DNA of 17,185 bases, taken from NCBI GenBank assembly GCA_038230975.1, contig JBBRMF010000094.1:1-17185 (forward strand), given 5' to 3'. The notes beneath the pieces were generated by a model. It ran no database searches, was not told the DNA's origin, and saw only the letters and a program-made list of their open reading frames with translations. Below, piece by piece: positions 6,171-13,979 of this stretch (position 1 is the stretch's first letter; the number at the start of each line of letters is the position of its first letter). Source of the stretch: JANXVV01 sp038230975 (GTDB taxonomy: Bacteria; Planctomycetota; Phycisphaerae; Tepidisphaerales; Tepidisphaeraceae). Both the position numbers and the translations under genes were made by a program.

Positions 6171-7520
6171 TCAAAACGGATCTTGCTGCGTCGACAAATT
6201 CTCAAACCGCGTGCTCTTGTTCAGGAAGGTCAGTTTCACTGTCCCCGTCGGCCCGTTACGCTGCTTGGCGATGATAATCTCTGCGATGTTGTCCGGCACG
6301 AAATCCGGCTCGCTCATTCGGTAATAATCTTCGCGATGCAGCAGCATGATGACGTCGGCATCCTGCTCGATCGAACCTGATTCACGCAGATCGCTCATGC
6401 GCGGCCGATGGCCATCGCGTCCTTCACTGGCACGGTTCAACTGCGACAATGCCACGACCGGCACGGACAATTCACGCGCAACCGCTTTGATGCCGCGCGA
6501 GATCTCACTGATCTGCTGCTGGCGGCTTTCAACCCCGGGGTTATCCATCAACTGCATGTAGTCGATCATGACCAACTTGATGTCGTGTTGCATCTTCAAT
6601 CTTCGCGCTTTAGCGCGCAGGTCGAGAATCGTCAGGCCCGGCGAGTCATCCACCCAAATCGGAGCTTTGGCCAGTTCGCCAACTACGTTCGCCAGGTGCG
6701 CATATTCGTGCGCCTGCAGCATTCCTTTACGAAGTTTATGCGCATCGATCGCCCCACGGCTGCAAAGCATTCGCTGAGCCAACTGCTGCTTGCTCATTTC
6801 CAGGGAAAAGACCGCGCACGGGACATTGTTGCACGCGGCGTTTTCGACGACGTTCATCGCAAACGCTGTCTTGCCCATCGAAGGTCGCGCGGCGACGATC
6901 ACCATCTCGCCCGCCTGCAGGCCGTTGAGCATATCGTCCAGCTCAAAATAGCCGGTTTCAACGCCGCGCTGCCCGCGGTTCTCGATCATCTCGAAGACTT
7001 CATGCAGCACGGTTTCCAGCGGCACCATCGCATTGCCGACTTTCTTCTCGGCGATTTGAAAGATCGCCTTCTCGGCTTTATCCAGAACCAGTTCGGCCGT
7101 CTCCTGCGGCGCGTAGGCTTCGCGCAGGATATCGTTGCTCGCGCTGATGAGCTGACGAAGCAAGGCTTTTTCTCGAACGATCCCCGCATAGTGGGCCCCG
7201 TGGGCAGCGGAAGGGACCGACGAAATAATCTGCGCCAAATAAGCGACGCCGCCGATTTCCTCGAGCAGATGCCGTTTGGAAAGTTCTTCTCGAACAATCA
7301 ACGGATCGATCGGGCGATTCTGTTCATATAGTTTGACTATAATTTCGTAGAGGATCTGGTGGTCGGCCTGAAAAAACGCGTCGCGGTCAATGATCTGCAC
7401 GATTTGCCCGACCATATCCTTGTCGAGCATCATCGCAGCGATGAGGCACATCTCCGACTCGATCGAGTGCGGTGGAAGTCGATCAAACTGTCCGGCCAAT
7501 CCATGGGCAAGCTGACTCAT
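6171..7520 (-). CDS. dnaB: Replicative DNA helicase DnaB
   Basis: DnaB is the hexameric ring helicase that unwinds DNA ahead of the replisome. The 449-residue product has the N-terminal helical domain (about residues 14-115, PPHSIESEMCLIAAMMLDKD), a linker, and the RecA-like ATPase domain with Walker A AARPSMGKT (210-218), Walker B KLVMIDYMQLM (315-325) and the arginine/sensor stretch RPRMSDLRESGSIEQDADV. It ends STRFENLSTQQDPF. I choose ATG 7520 because AGGAGG lies 8 bases before it; the frame could extend to 7544 but without support. No intein is present at the usual ATPase-motif insertion sites. Its last ~100 bases are duplicated at 5350-5447, and a two-gene nucleotidyltransferase module follows 11 bases after the stop. 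Confidence 0.97.
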   Translation of the reverse strand: MSQLAHGLAGQFDRLPPHSIESEMCLIAAMMLDKDMVGQIVQIIDRDAFFQADHQILYEIIVKLYEQNRPIDPLIVREELSKRHLLEEIGGVAYLAQIISSVPSAAHGAHYAGIVREKALLRQLISASNDILREAYAPQETAELVLDKAEKAIFQIAEKKVGNAMVPLETVLHEVFEMIENRGQRGVETGYFELDDMLNGLQAGEMVIVAARPSMGKTAFAMNVVENAACNNVPCAVFSLEMSKQQLAQRMLCSRGAIDAHKLRKGMLQAHEYAHLANVVGELAKAPIWVDDSPGLTILDLRAKARRLKMQHDIKLVMIDYMQLMDNPGVESRQQQISEISRGIKAVARELSVPVVALSQLNRASEGRDGHRPRMSDLRESGSIEQDADVIMLLHREDYYRMSEPDFVPDNIAEIIIAKQRNGPTGTVKLTFLNKSTRFENLSTQQDPF

Positions 7521-7679
7521 CCTGAAAACCTCCTGAAACAACAATATTCTCGCGGCGCATTATAGACGAAAGAATTCCGCAGCACCCTATCGTCACAAAC
7601 CAGGACACCTTATCCACCGATTGCCAACGACTTGCGGTGAATGACCGTCCCGTAGGTTTCGCTGTGAGCTTGAGAATTT

Positions 7680-8023
7680 TTAGGTGGCGTGGGCGTCTCG
7701 CCCGTGCTTTCTTCGGAAGCGCACGCGGGTGAGACGCCATTGCTTGACGGGTGGGTAGAGTTTGGGGAGTTGCTCGATCGGCAGTTGGAACGGGGCGGCG
7801 AGGCATTGGGAGGCGGATTGATCGTCGAAAAAGAAGCAGTCGGACCCACCGGCGGAGCGGAGGAGAAGGGTTTGGGGAGTGAGTTTTTCCTGTCGGCCGG
7901 AGGAGAGGTATTTCGCGATGCCGTGGAGGAACCAAACGAATTCGAAGTGGTCGAGGCGGTGGGTTTTGAAGAGGTGCCGGGGGCGTAATCACGAGTTTCA
8001 AGGGGATGGGGGGTGATGAGCAT
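7680..8023 (-). pseudogene. Truncated, frameshifted AraC-family sensor domain
   Basis: Starting at ATG 8023 the minus strand reads MLITPHPLETRDYAPG, then a one-base loss near 7977 moves the coding signal to another frame: HLFKTHRLDHFEFVWFLHGI, KYLSSGRQEKLTPQTLLLRS, then DCFFFDD and PIEQLPKLYPPVKQWRLTRV, ending at TAA 7680-7682. This resembles the cupin-like ligand-binding half of AraC-type regulators in planctomycetes (LDHFEFVWFLHG followed by a LTPQTLLL strand). The helix-turn-helix half is absent. The last codons are supplied by a REP-like hairpin, so the gene appears cut at that repeat. It is probably non-functional. It sits upstream of dnaB on the same strand. I rest the identification on the pattern, not on a search. 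Confidence 0.6.
7692..7738. repeat. REP-like hairpin with UUCG-type loop
   Basis: GGCGTCTCGCCCGTGC (7692-7707) pairs with GCACGCGGGTGAGACGCC (7721-7738), apart from a 2-base bulge and one G-T pair, and the top closes as TTC-TTCG-GAA. It marks the point where the AraC-like remnant stops. It could also act as a terminator ahead of dnaB. Confidence 0.75.
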
Positions 8024-8102
8024 ATTGATATTATATACAGTTGTGATGTGTTGTGAACTAATATGATTTTGTGTTTGCTGAACTGTTTAATGATGGAATA
8101 GG

Positions 8103-8190
8103 AATTTGACCACGGAGTACACAGAGACTTCCTCAATGCGGATGACGGGTTCTGCGTTGGGCGAGTCTCCACAGGCTCCGTGGTCAAATT
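8103..8190. repeat. Long inverted repeat downstream of ferredoxin gene
   Basis: AATTTGACCACGGAG (8103-8117) is exactly inverted at 8176-8190, and the pairing continues inward (GAGACT against AGTCTC) to about 25 bases per arm. The arms carry the CCACGGAG...CACAGAG type of word common as a dispersed repeat in planctomycete genomes, as I recall. It lies 15 bases past the ferredoxin stop, so it may end that transcript; it also has the size of a small non-autonomous element. Confidence 0.75.
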
Positions 8191-8204
8191 GCTTTGAATG
8201 GGCT

Positions 8205-8465
8205 TTATTTTCGAAAGTGGGCGGCGTTTTTTTCGATGAAGTAATGCCATTCCATGGGGACATCCACATCCATGAAGATTGCTTCGACGGGGCAGGCATC
8301 GACGCACGCACCGCACTCTATGCAGTTGTCGGGATCGATATAGAGCATGTCTGCGGTTGCAAAATCCGGATCGTCTTTGGTGGGGTGGATGCAGTCCACG
8401 GGGCAGACGTCGACGCAGGCGGTGTCCTTGGTTCCGATGCACGGCAAAGTAATCACATGAGGCAT
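8205..8465 (-). CDS. 7Fe-type ferredoxin ([3Fe-4S]/[4Fe-4S])
   Basis: A small cytoplasmic electron carrier of 86 residues. The cysteines follow the Azotobacter FdI/FdxA layout: C9-x7-C17-x3-C21 (CIGTKDTACVDVCPVDC) and C48-x2-C51-x2-C54-x3-C58-P (CIECGACVDACP). By that scheme C9, C17 and C58 bind the [3Fe-4S] cluster and C21, C48, C51 and C54 the [4Fe-4S] cluster, with C25 spare. The position where an 8Fe ferredoxin would have a fourth N-terminal cysteine is not Cys. AGGAG lies 5 bases before the ATG, fixing the start. A LysR regulator is divergently transcribed 97 bases away, so this gene may be its target. A long inverted repeat follows its stop. Confidence 0.93.
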   Translation of the reverse strand: MPHVITLPCIGTKDTACVDVCPVDCIHPTKDDPDFATADMLYIDPDNCIECGACVDACPVEAIFMDVDVPMEWHYFIEKNAAHFRK

Positions 8466-8508
8466 TGCAACTCCTGGTTAAACGACCGGAAGCACATTAC
8501 GAAGGATT

Positions 8509-8540
8509 ATGATATAATGCCAAGACATAATAGATATCAT
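8509..8540. promoter_or_regulatory. Dyad in the ferredoxin/LysR intergenic region, candidate LysR operator
   Basis: ATGATAT (8509-8515) is exactly inverted as ATATCAT (8534-8540) with an 18-base spacer. A TATAAT box for the LysR direction (8513-8518) overlaps the left arm, and TTGGCA on the minus strand (8520-8525) lies between the arms. A divergent dyad overlapping a promoter is typical for LysR autoregulation; binding is inferred. Confidence 0.45.
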
Positions 8541-8562
8541 CTAATGAACTTGGAGTTATACC

Positions 8563-9453
8563 ATGAATTTTGGGCATCTGGCGGTGTTTTATGCGGTGTC
8601 GAAGGCGGGCAACGTGAGCCGCGCGGCGGAGGAGTTGATGATCAGTCAACCGGCGGTGTCGAAGCAACTGAAGGAATTGGAACGAAGTCTTGGGGTGATG
8701 CTGTTTGATCGGCTGCCCAAGGGGATGCGGCGAACGACGGCCGGGGACACGCTGGCGGAATATGCGCAGCGAATATTTTCGACGGCCATTGAAGCCGAGC
8801 AGGCCATGGATGATTTGCGGGGTTTGCGGCGGGGTAGGTTGGTTGTGGGGGCGAGCACGACGATCGGTGTCTATCTGCTTCCCGAAGTATTCGTGCGCTT
8901 TCGCAAACAGTACCCTGGTGTCCGGCTCGAGCTGGAGATTGCCAACAGTGACGTGATTCGGAAGCGCGTGGTAGCCGGCGAGGTGCAAGTGGGTATGACG
9001 GAAGGCGTGATCGATTCGGATGACGTTGAATCGATCGTGTTTGCGGTGGACCGGTTGGTGGCAATCGCGGCGGTGAAACATCGTCTGTCGGCGAAGCGAA
9101 GCGTGACGGCCAAAGCGTTGTGTGCCGAGCCGTTTGTCGTGCGGGAGACAGGCTCGGGGACGAAATCAGTTGTTGAAAAAGCACTTGCGAACAAAGGATT
9201 GGTGATTGCGCCGGCGATGTCGCTGGGGAGTACGGAGGCGATCAAAAAAGCGGTTGCGGGCGGAGTGGGCGTCGCGATCGTATCAGCATTGGCAATTGGA
9301 TTGGAGCTCAAGGCGAAACAGTTGGTGCAGTTGCGGGTGAGTGATTTGAAGATCGAGCGGCCGTTGCACCGGTTACGGTGCCGGCATTATGCGGAGAGCG
9401 CTGCGGCGAAGGCATTCATGAAGATGGTGCAGGATGTGGTAATAGGAAAGTAG
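8563..9453 (+). CDS. LysR-family transcriptional regulator (CysL/CbbR-like)
   Basis: The 296-residue product has a winged helix-turn-helix in the first 60 residues (HLAVFYAVSKAGNVSRAAEE, then ISQPAVSKQLKELERSLGV and LFDR) and a two-lobe effector domain from about residue 90 (GRLVVGASTTIGVYLLPEV). The glycine-rich loop AVAGGVGVAIVS near residue 230 is characteristic. The ETGSGTK motif near 200 and the overall form recall the sulfur-assimilation and carbon-fixation branch (CysL, CbbR), but the effector cannot be read from the sequence. A TTGGAG ribosome site stands 7 bases before the ATG. It is divergent from the ferredoxin gene, with a shared 97-base gap holding a dyad, so it probably regulates itself and perhaps the ferredoxin. 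It converges on the DUF1501 gene. Confidence 0.95.
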   Translation: MNFGHLAVFYAVSKAGNVSRAAEELMISQPAVSKQLKELERSLGVMLFDRLPKGMRRTTAGDTLAEYAQRIFSTAIEAEQAMDDLRGLRRGRLVVGASTTIGVYLLPEVFVRFRKQYPGVRLELEIANSDVIRKRVVAGEVQVGMTEGVIDSDDVESIVFAVDRLVAIAAVKHRLSAKRSVTAKALCAEPFVVRETGSGTKSVVEKALANKGLVIAPAMSLGSTEAIKKAVAGGVGVAIVSALAIGLELKAKQLVQLRVSDLKIERPLHRLRCRHYAESAAAKAFMKMVQDVVIGK

Positions 9454-9473
9454 GGACGTGGTTAGGTCGCGGG

Positions 9474-9502
9474 AATTTCCACGGAACAAGTTTCGTGGGC
9501 GC
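9474..9502 (-). repeat. REP-like palindrome, CTTG-centred family, copy C
   Basis: CCACGGAA (9479-9486) and TTTCGTGG (9491-9498) pair around CAAG. On the minus strand it reads GCGCCCACGAAACTTGTTCC then GTGGAAATT, the same family as 797-827 and 852-887. It lies between the convergent LysR and DUF1501 genes and could terminate either. Confidence 0.5.
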
Positions 9503-9525
9503 TCTCGGGAAGGGGTGAGTAGGTG

Positions 9526-10992
9526 TTATGCCAGGACGTCTTTGATGACCTGTCCGTGGACATCGGTCAGGCGGCGTTCGATGCCGTTGTGGTAGAAAGA
9601 GAGTCGCTCGTGATTGAGGCCCAGGAGATGCAGGAGGGTGGCGTGAAAGTCGTAGACAGTCGCGATGTTTTCGACGGCTTTGTAACCGAAATCGTCGGTA
9701 GCACCGTAACTGAAACCGTGTTTTACACCGGCGCCGGCCATCCATGCGGTGAAGCCCCCGGGATTGTGATCGCGACCGCTCGCGCCTTTTTGAAAGGTGG
9801 GCATTCGGCCAAATTCGGTACACCAGACGACGAGCGTGTCTTCGAGCAGACCGCGCTGTTTCATATCGCTCAACAGCGCGGCGGTGGGTTGATCCATCAC
9901 TTCACCGTGCTTGGTGTATTGCTCCTGCAGGGCTTTGTGACCATCCCAATTGCTCACCCCTTCGCCGCCGGTCTGATAGGCACCGTTGAAGAGCTGCACA
10001 AAGCGCACCCCTTTTTCGATCAGTCTGCGCGCGAGGATGCAGTTGCGGGCATAGGCGGCCTTCATGGTTTTGACGGGGTTCCCGGTTTCATCCGCGCCGT
10101 ACATTTTCAGAATGTGTGCCGGCTCGCTTGATATATCGGCCACTTCGGGCACGGAAAGCTGCATTTTTGCGGCTAGTTCGTAGCTGGTGATTCGCGCTGC
10201 GAGCTCTGAGTCGCCGGGATATTTATCGAGGTGATGGCGGTTGATCGTCGCGATAAAATCGCGGGTGGCGCGGTCTGTTTCCGGCGAGAACGCTGAAGGC
10301 CGCGCGAGATTTCGGAGGGGTTTGGCGGCGTTGAAATCCGTCGCCTGAAACGCGGCGGGCAGGAAACCGGAGCCCCAGAAATTACCCGCAGACTGCGGCG
10401 CGCCGCGTGGGTCGGGGATGGCTACGTAGGCTGGCAGCGTGTCATTTTCACTGCCGAGCGCGTAGGTGGACCAGGCGCCGATGCTGGGGAACCCATCGAG
10501 CGTAAAACCCGTCGCCATGAAGTTTTCACCGGGGCCGTGGGTGTTGGTTTTGCCGGTGAGGGAATGGATGAAGCACATTTCGTCCGACAGAGCGCCCAAG
10601 CGCGGCACGAGATCGGACACCATTTTTCCCGTTTGCCCGTAGGGACGAAACGCCCACGGACTTTTTGTGAGGTTGCCCTGTTCACCCTGGAAGGTGATGA
10701 GTTTGTCGCCGCCGGGCAGGGGTTGTCCGTGGCGTTTGATGAGTTCGGGCTTGTAGTCAAACGTATCGATCTGGCTGGCCGCGCCGGAGCAGAAGATCAT
10801 CAGCACGCGCTTTGCCCGGGCCTGAAAATGGGGTGGGCGCGGCGCGTTGGGATTGGCGGGGTTAATTTCCGGGCGAATAGGTGCTTCGGCCGCGAGCGCT
10901 CGGTCGCGGGCCAATAGATGTGCCAGCGCGATACCGCCCAGGCCGGAGACGGTGTTCGAGAGAAAATGTCGGCGGCTTAGAAATGGGTGCAT
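9526..10992 (-). CDS. DUF1501 protein with Tat signal
   Basis: The 488-residue product belongs to the DUF1501 family, an alkaline-phosphatase/sulfatase-like fold abundant in planctomycetes and of unknown biochemical role. It starts MHPFLSRRHFLSNTVSGLGG with an SRRHFL twin-arginine signal and a hydrophobic segment through about residue 32. Family stretches include KRVLMIFCSGAASQIDTFDY, LPGGDKLITFQ, FIHSLTGKTNTHGPGENFM, VVWCTEFGRMPTFQ and GRDHNPGGFTAWMAGAGVK. The ATG at 10992 is 4 bases after the TAA of the DUF1549/DUF1553 gene, so the two are coupled; a TTG at 11007 inside the upstream gene is an alternative start. Export through Tat implies folding with a cofactor before secretion. The pair usually travels together. 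Confidence 0.94.
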   Translation of the reverse strand: MHPFLSRRHFLSNTVSGLGGIALAHLLARDRALAAEAPIRPEINPANPNAPRPPHFQARAKRVLMIFCSGAASQIDTFDYKPELIKRHGQPLPGGDKLITFQGEQGNLTKSPWAFRPYGQTGKMVSDLVPRLGALSDEMCFIHSLTGKTNTHGPGENFMATGFTLDGFPSIGAWSTYALGSENDTLPAYVAIPDPRGAPQSAGNFWGSGFLPAAFQATDFNAAKPLRNLARPSAFSPETDRATRDFIATINRHHLDKYPGDSELAARITSYELAAKMQLSVPEVADISSEPAHILKMYGADETGNPVKTMKAAYARNCILARRLIEKGVRFVQLFNGAYQTGGEGVSNWDGHKALQEQYTKHGEVMDQPTAALLSDMKQRGLLEDTLVVWCTEFGRMPTFQKGASGRDHNPGGFTAWMAGAGVKHGFSYGATDDFGYKAVENIATVYDFHATLLHLLGLNHERLSFYHNGIERRLTDVHGQVIKDVLA

Positions 10993-10996
10993 GGGT

Positions 10997-13777
10997 TTAG
11001 AATACAAAAAGGAACTCGCTGGTATTGAACATCGCCCGGGAGAAGGAAGACAGGCCGTGGGCGCGGATCATTGCGGTGGATGCACGCAGTTCGGCGGCGT
11101 CAGGTTGGCGGCCGTAAAACAGGTGGAAGGCGAGGGCCACTTGCGATTCGGGTTCGTCGCCGCATTCGGTGGCTAATCGTTTGGCGAGGATGTCGGCTTG
11201 CTGAATGACGAAGGTGCTGTTGAACAGATTCAACGCCTGCAGGGGCGTGTTGGAACGGCTGCGTTTGGGCATGACCGAGCCGCCGTCGGGACAGTCGAAA
11301 GAACTGAAGACGCTGTCGGTTGTCTGTCGGATTCGGAATTGATACACCATGCGGCGGAACTCGGCGGGTGAGAATTGTTCCTTGGGAAAATAGTGCATCA
11401 CATTTTCCTCGACGACATCCATGAGGTAGAAACCGGGGCCACCCATTTTCAGATTGAGTGCGCCGGAGACGGCCAGCATGGAGTCGCGGATTGCCTCGGC
11501 TTCGAGCCGCCGTGGGGTATAGCGCCAGAGAAAACGTCCACCGGCATCGGTGGCGATCGCTTCAGCGCGCGGAGATGAGGACTGTTGAAATGTCGAGGAG
11601 AGTAAAATTAACCGTTCGATGTGCTTGATGGACCAGCCGCTATGGACGAATTCATCGGCCAGCCAATCGAGCAGTTCGGGGTGGGTTGGGGGCGTCCCGT
11701 TTTTTCCAAGGTCGCTTGGTGTATCCACGATCCCGGTGCCGAACGAGTAGTGCCACAGGCGGTTGACCATGACGCGTGCAGTGAGGGGGTTCTGCGGACT
11801 TGCGACCCACTCGGCAAATTTCAGGCGGCGCAATGACTCTGGTGTTTCAACGCTTAGACCCAGTGTGCCCAGAATGCTTAGCGCATCGGGCGAAACGACT
11901 TCGCGCTTTTGCAGGGGATCGCCGCGGTATAGGCGGTGTGTTTTGCCGGGTTGGCCAAATGTCCCGACCCATCCCATCTGGGGAGCTGTGAGCGAAGCGA
12001 TGCGCGCCATGGCCGCGGTAAGGCCAGCTTTTGTGGCGCGGGCAGCGTCGGCATCTGCGGGCGGGAGCAAGGCGATGAATGATTCATCGTCGTCTTTGCT
12101 GCCAAAGGCGGCGCGGTCGTTGGAGTCTGCAACGGTCTTCCATTTCCCAGGTTCGGCCGAAATTTGGATGATGTATCGGGTGGCTACACGATCGGTGAAT
12201 CCGCCATTCCGCGCGCGGCTCCAGACGATGCGATGAATCGTCGGTCTCGTGGAGAAATCAAGCTGCACCCAGCCCGTGCCGGATGTGTTCGATATCCAAC
12301 TGTGTTCGTTGCCCACCTTCCCGTCGTTGATATGTTCGAGCTTGTGAATGGCGTAGCCCGGCAGCGTGCCGGAGGCAGATGGGTTTGCGGTTCGGGCGAC
12401 GTTTTTGCCGGCCGCGTCATATATCTCGAGTTCATCGATGCAGGGTTCACCACCGGATGTGGCAGCAATCGTGAATCGCACGGCTGCAGCTTCAACGGGT
12501 GCGAATGTCTCTTCATTCATCCGCGCATTTACGGGTGGACGAAGCCTTCTTCCGTCCGCGACGCTGGACGCGGCTTGCTTACGAAATTTTTCCAAGGTCG
12601 CTGCCAGAGTGGCTTCCTCGGTGCGCGCTATCGTGAGTTGCCGCCGCGAATCCTCGTCGATCTTTTCGCGGAGGGGGCGATCCCCGTACCCGACGCCATC
12701 GAAAACGGCCTGCATCGAATAGAAATCCTTTTGCAGAATCGGATCGAACTTGTGATTGTGACAGCGCGCACAGCCCATCGTCAGCCCGAGAAATGCGGTG
12801 CCGGTGGTGTTTACCATGTCGGCCAGTTCATCCTGACGCTGCGCGAGGGTGAGATTCACATCAGGGCTTTTCACGATGTCATAGGGCCCGGCAACAAGGA
12901 AGCCTGTGGCTGAATCAACCCCCAACTGGTCACCGGCCAACTGCTCTTTGATAAATCGGTCGTAGGGTTTATCCGCGTTGAATGATGCCACGATCCAGTC
13001 GCGGTAATGGAATGCGGTCTTGCGTTCGCGATTGGTTTCAAAGCCGTTGCTGTCGGCGTAGCGGACAACATCCATCCAGTGACGCGCAAAACGTTCGCCG
13101 AAACGAGGCGATGCTAAAACCCGATTGACCAGGCGCGCGTAAGCATCGGGCTGTTTGTCGGCTAAGAATTCGGCGACTTCCTGTGGCGTGGGTGGAAGCC
13201 CGTGCGCCACAAGATAGAGCCTGCGAATGAGGGTGGTTTTGTCGGCGATGGGCGAAGGCGAGAGGCGTTTTTCCCGTAGCTTCGCCAGCACAAATTCATC
13301 GATTTCCCCGCGCGAGAATAGATTTTCACTTTTCGGAACGGTGGGGCGCTTCACGGGCTGGAACGACCAATGGTCTGTCTTCAATTGAAGTGATGCGCCG
13401 GCGGCCTCCATGTCTGGCATCTTCGCGCCTTCGTCGATCCATCGCCGCAGCGTCATGACCTGCTCTGGTGTAAGTCGCTCACCTTTTGGCGGCATCAATT
13501 CCTTCTGATTTTCCGAAGTGACGCGCGCGATGAGATAGCTGTTAGCGCTCTTCCCGGGGAGCATGAGCGGCTCACCCGATTCCCCGCCGCGCAGGATGCC
13601 AACGGTGTTATCCATGCGCAGGTGATGTTTTTGCGTCTCTTCTCCGTGGCAATCGAAACAGTGTTCCTCCAAAATCGGACGAACTTGTTTTTCAAAATCC
13701 ACCGGGTCGGCCAGCGCGGCCGTCCGGAGGATCGACGAAAGCGTTATATAAAGCACAAAAAGCGAAGCTCGCATCAT
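10997..13777 (-). CDS. PSCyt1-DUF1549-DUF1553 cytochrome-like exported protein
   Basis: A 926-residue planctomycete-type protein. It has a signal peptide (residues 1-23, MMRASLFVLYITLSSILRTA), then a PSCyt1 domain with a haem motif CFDCH (40-44) in PVDFEKQVRPILEEHCFDCH, the DUF1549 domain (about 157-365) with a second motif CARCHNHKFDP (336-346), an inserted discoidin-like beta domain (about 425-560, EPCIDELEIYDAAGKNVART and GWVQLDFSTR) and the C-terminal DUF1553 domain (about 650-905, ARVMVNRLWHYSFGTGIVDT, RSNTPLQALNLFN). The discoidin-like segment suggests carbohydrate binding. The frame is open to 14080 but the earlier residues lack a signal and a ribosome site; ATG 13777 or 13774 begins the obvious signal peptide. 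It is followed at 4 bases by DUF1501 and is divergent from the amylase-like gene. The catalytic role of the family is unknown. Confidence 0.93.
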   Translation of the reverse strand: MMRASLFVLYITLSSILRTAALADPVDFEKQVRPILEEHCFDCHGEETQKHHLRMDNTVGILRGGESGEPLMLPGKSANSYLIARVTSENQKELMPPKGERLTPEQVMTLRRWIDEGAKMPDMEAAGASLQLKTDHWSFQPVKRPTVPKSENLFSRGEIDEFVLAKLREKRLSPSPIADKTTLIRRLYLVAHGLPPTPQEVAEFLADKQPDAYARLVNRVLASPRFGERFARHWMDVVRYADSNGFETNRERKTAFHYRDWIVASFNADKPYDRFIKEQLAGDQLGVDSATGFLVAGPYDIVKSPDVNLTLAQRQDELADMVNTTGTAFLGLTMGCARCHNHKFDPILQKDFYSMQAVFDGVGYGDRPLREKIDEDSRRQLTIARTEEATLAATLEKFRKQAASSVADGRRLRPPVNARMNEETFAPVEAAAVRFTIAATSGGEPCIDELEIYDAAGKNVARTANPSASGTLPGYAIHKLEHINDGKVGNEHSWISNTSGTGWVQLDFSTRPTIHRIVWSRARNGGFTDRVATRYIIQISAEPGKWKTVADSNDRAAFGSKDDDESFIALLPPADADAARATKAGLTAAMARIASLTAPQMGWVGTFGQPGKTHRLYRGDPLQKREVVSPDALSILGTLGLSVETPESLRRLKFAEWVASPQNPLTARVMVNRLWHYSFGTGIVDTPSDLGKNGTPPTHPELLDWLADEFVHSGWSIKHIERLILLSSTFQQSSSPRAEAIATDAGGRFLWRYTPRRLEAEAIRDSMLAVSGALNLKMGGPGFYLMDVVEENVMHYFPKEQFSPAEFRRMVYQFRIRQTTDSVFSSFDCPDGGSVMPKRSRSNTPLQALNLFNSTFVIQQADILAKRLATECGDEPESQVALAFHLFYGRQPDAAELRASTAMIRAHGLSSFSRAMFNTSEFLFVF

Positions 13778-13842
13778 GAATGAATACCCGGAAAGGCGCT
13801 CGTCGTTCGCAGAGAATCCGATTTTGGATTTCGAGAAATCCT

Positions 13843-13871
13843 TTGTGAAGCCTCCACCCGCGCGGTATAAT
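13843..13871 (+). promoter_or_regulatory. Sigma70-like promoter for the GH13 gene
   Basis: TTGTGA (13843-13848) and a consensus TATAAT (13866-13871) are 17 bases apart in the 202-base divergent gap. Transcription would start near 13878, leaving a leader of about 100 bases before the ATG at 13980. Confidence 0.55.
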
Positions 13872-13979
13872 TCTTCGATTCGGCCAGTGTTCGTCGGCCA
13901 AGGTTCAACCGGGCAATTCCGCATATTGTGTTCTACATTTTGATCAACTGCTGCAGAACGCGCGACGGAGAGAGGGCCT

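Noticed and set aside
6408..7331. 307-codon open frame on the plus strand
   Set aside because: Antisense to dnaB; a by-product of GC-rich third positions.
6171..7520. Intein in dnaB
   Set aside because: The length and uninterrupted Walker A and B motifs show a plain helicase.
7689..7988. 99-codon plus-strand frame MGVSPVLSSEAHAGETPLLD
   Set aside because: It starts in the REP hairpin and is antisense to the AraC-like remnant, which has the better family pattern.
7483..8442. 319-codon minus-strand open frame rich in Pro and Arg
   Set aside because: It crosses the ferredoxin gene, the 8103-8190 inverted repeat and the AraC-like remnant in a wrong frame; the composition is typical of a shadow frame.
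9523..10131. 202-codon plus-strand open frame
   Set aside because: Antisense to the DUF1501 gene, with no own motif or ribosome site.
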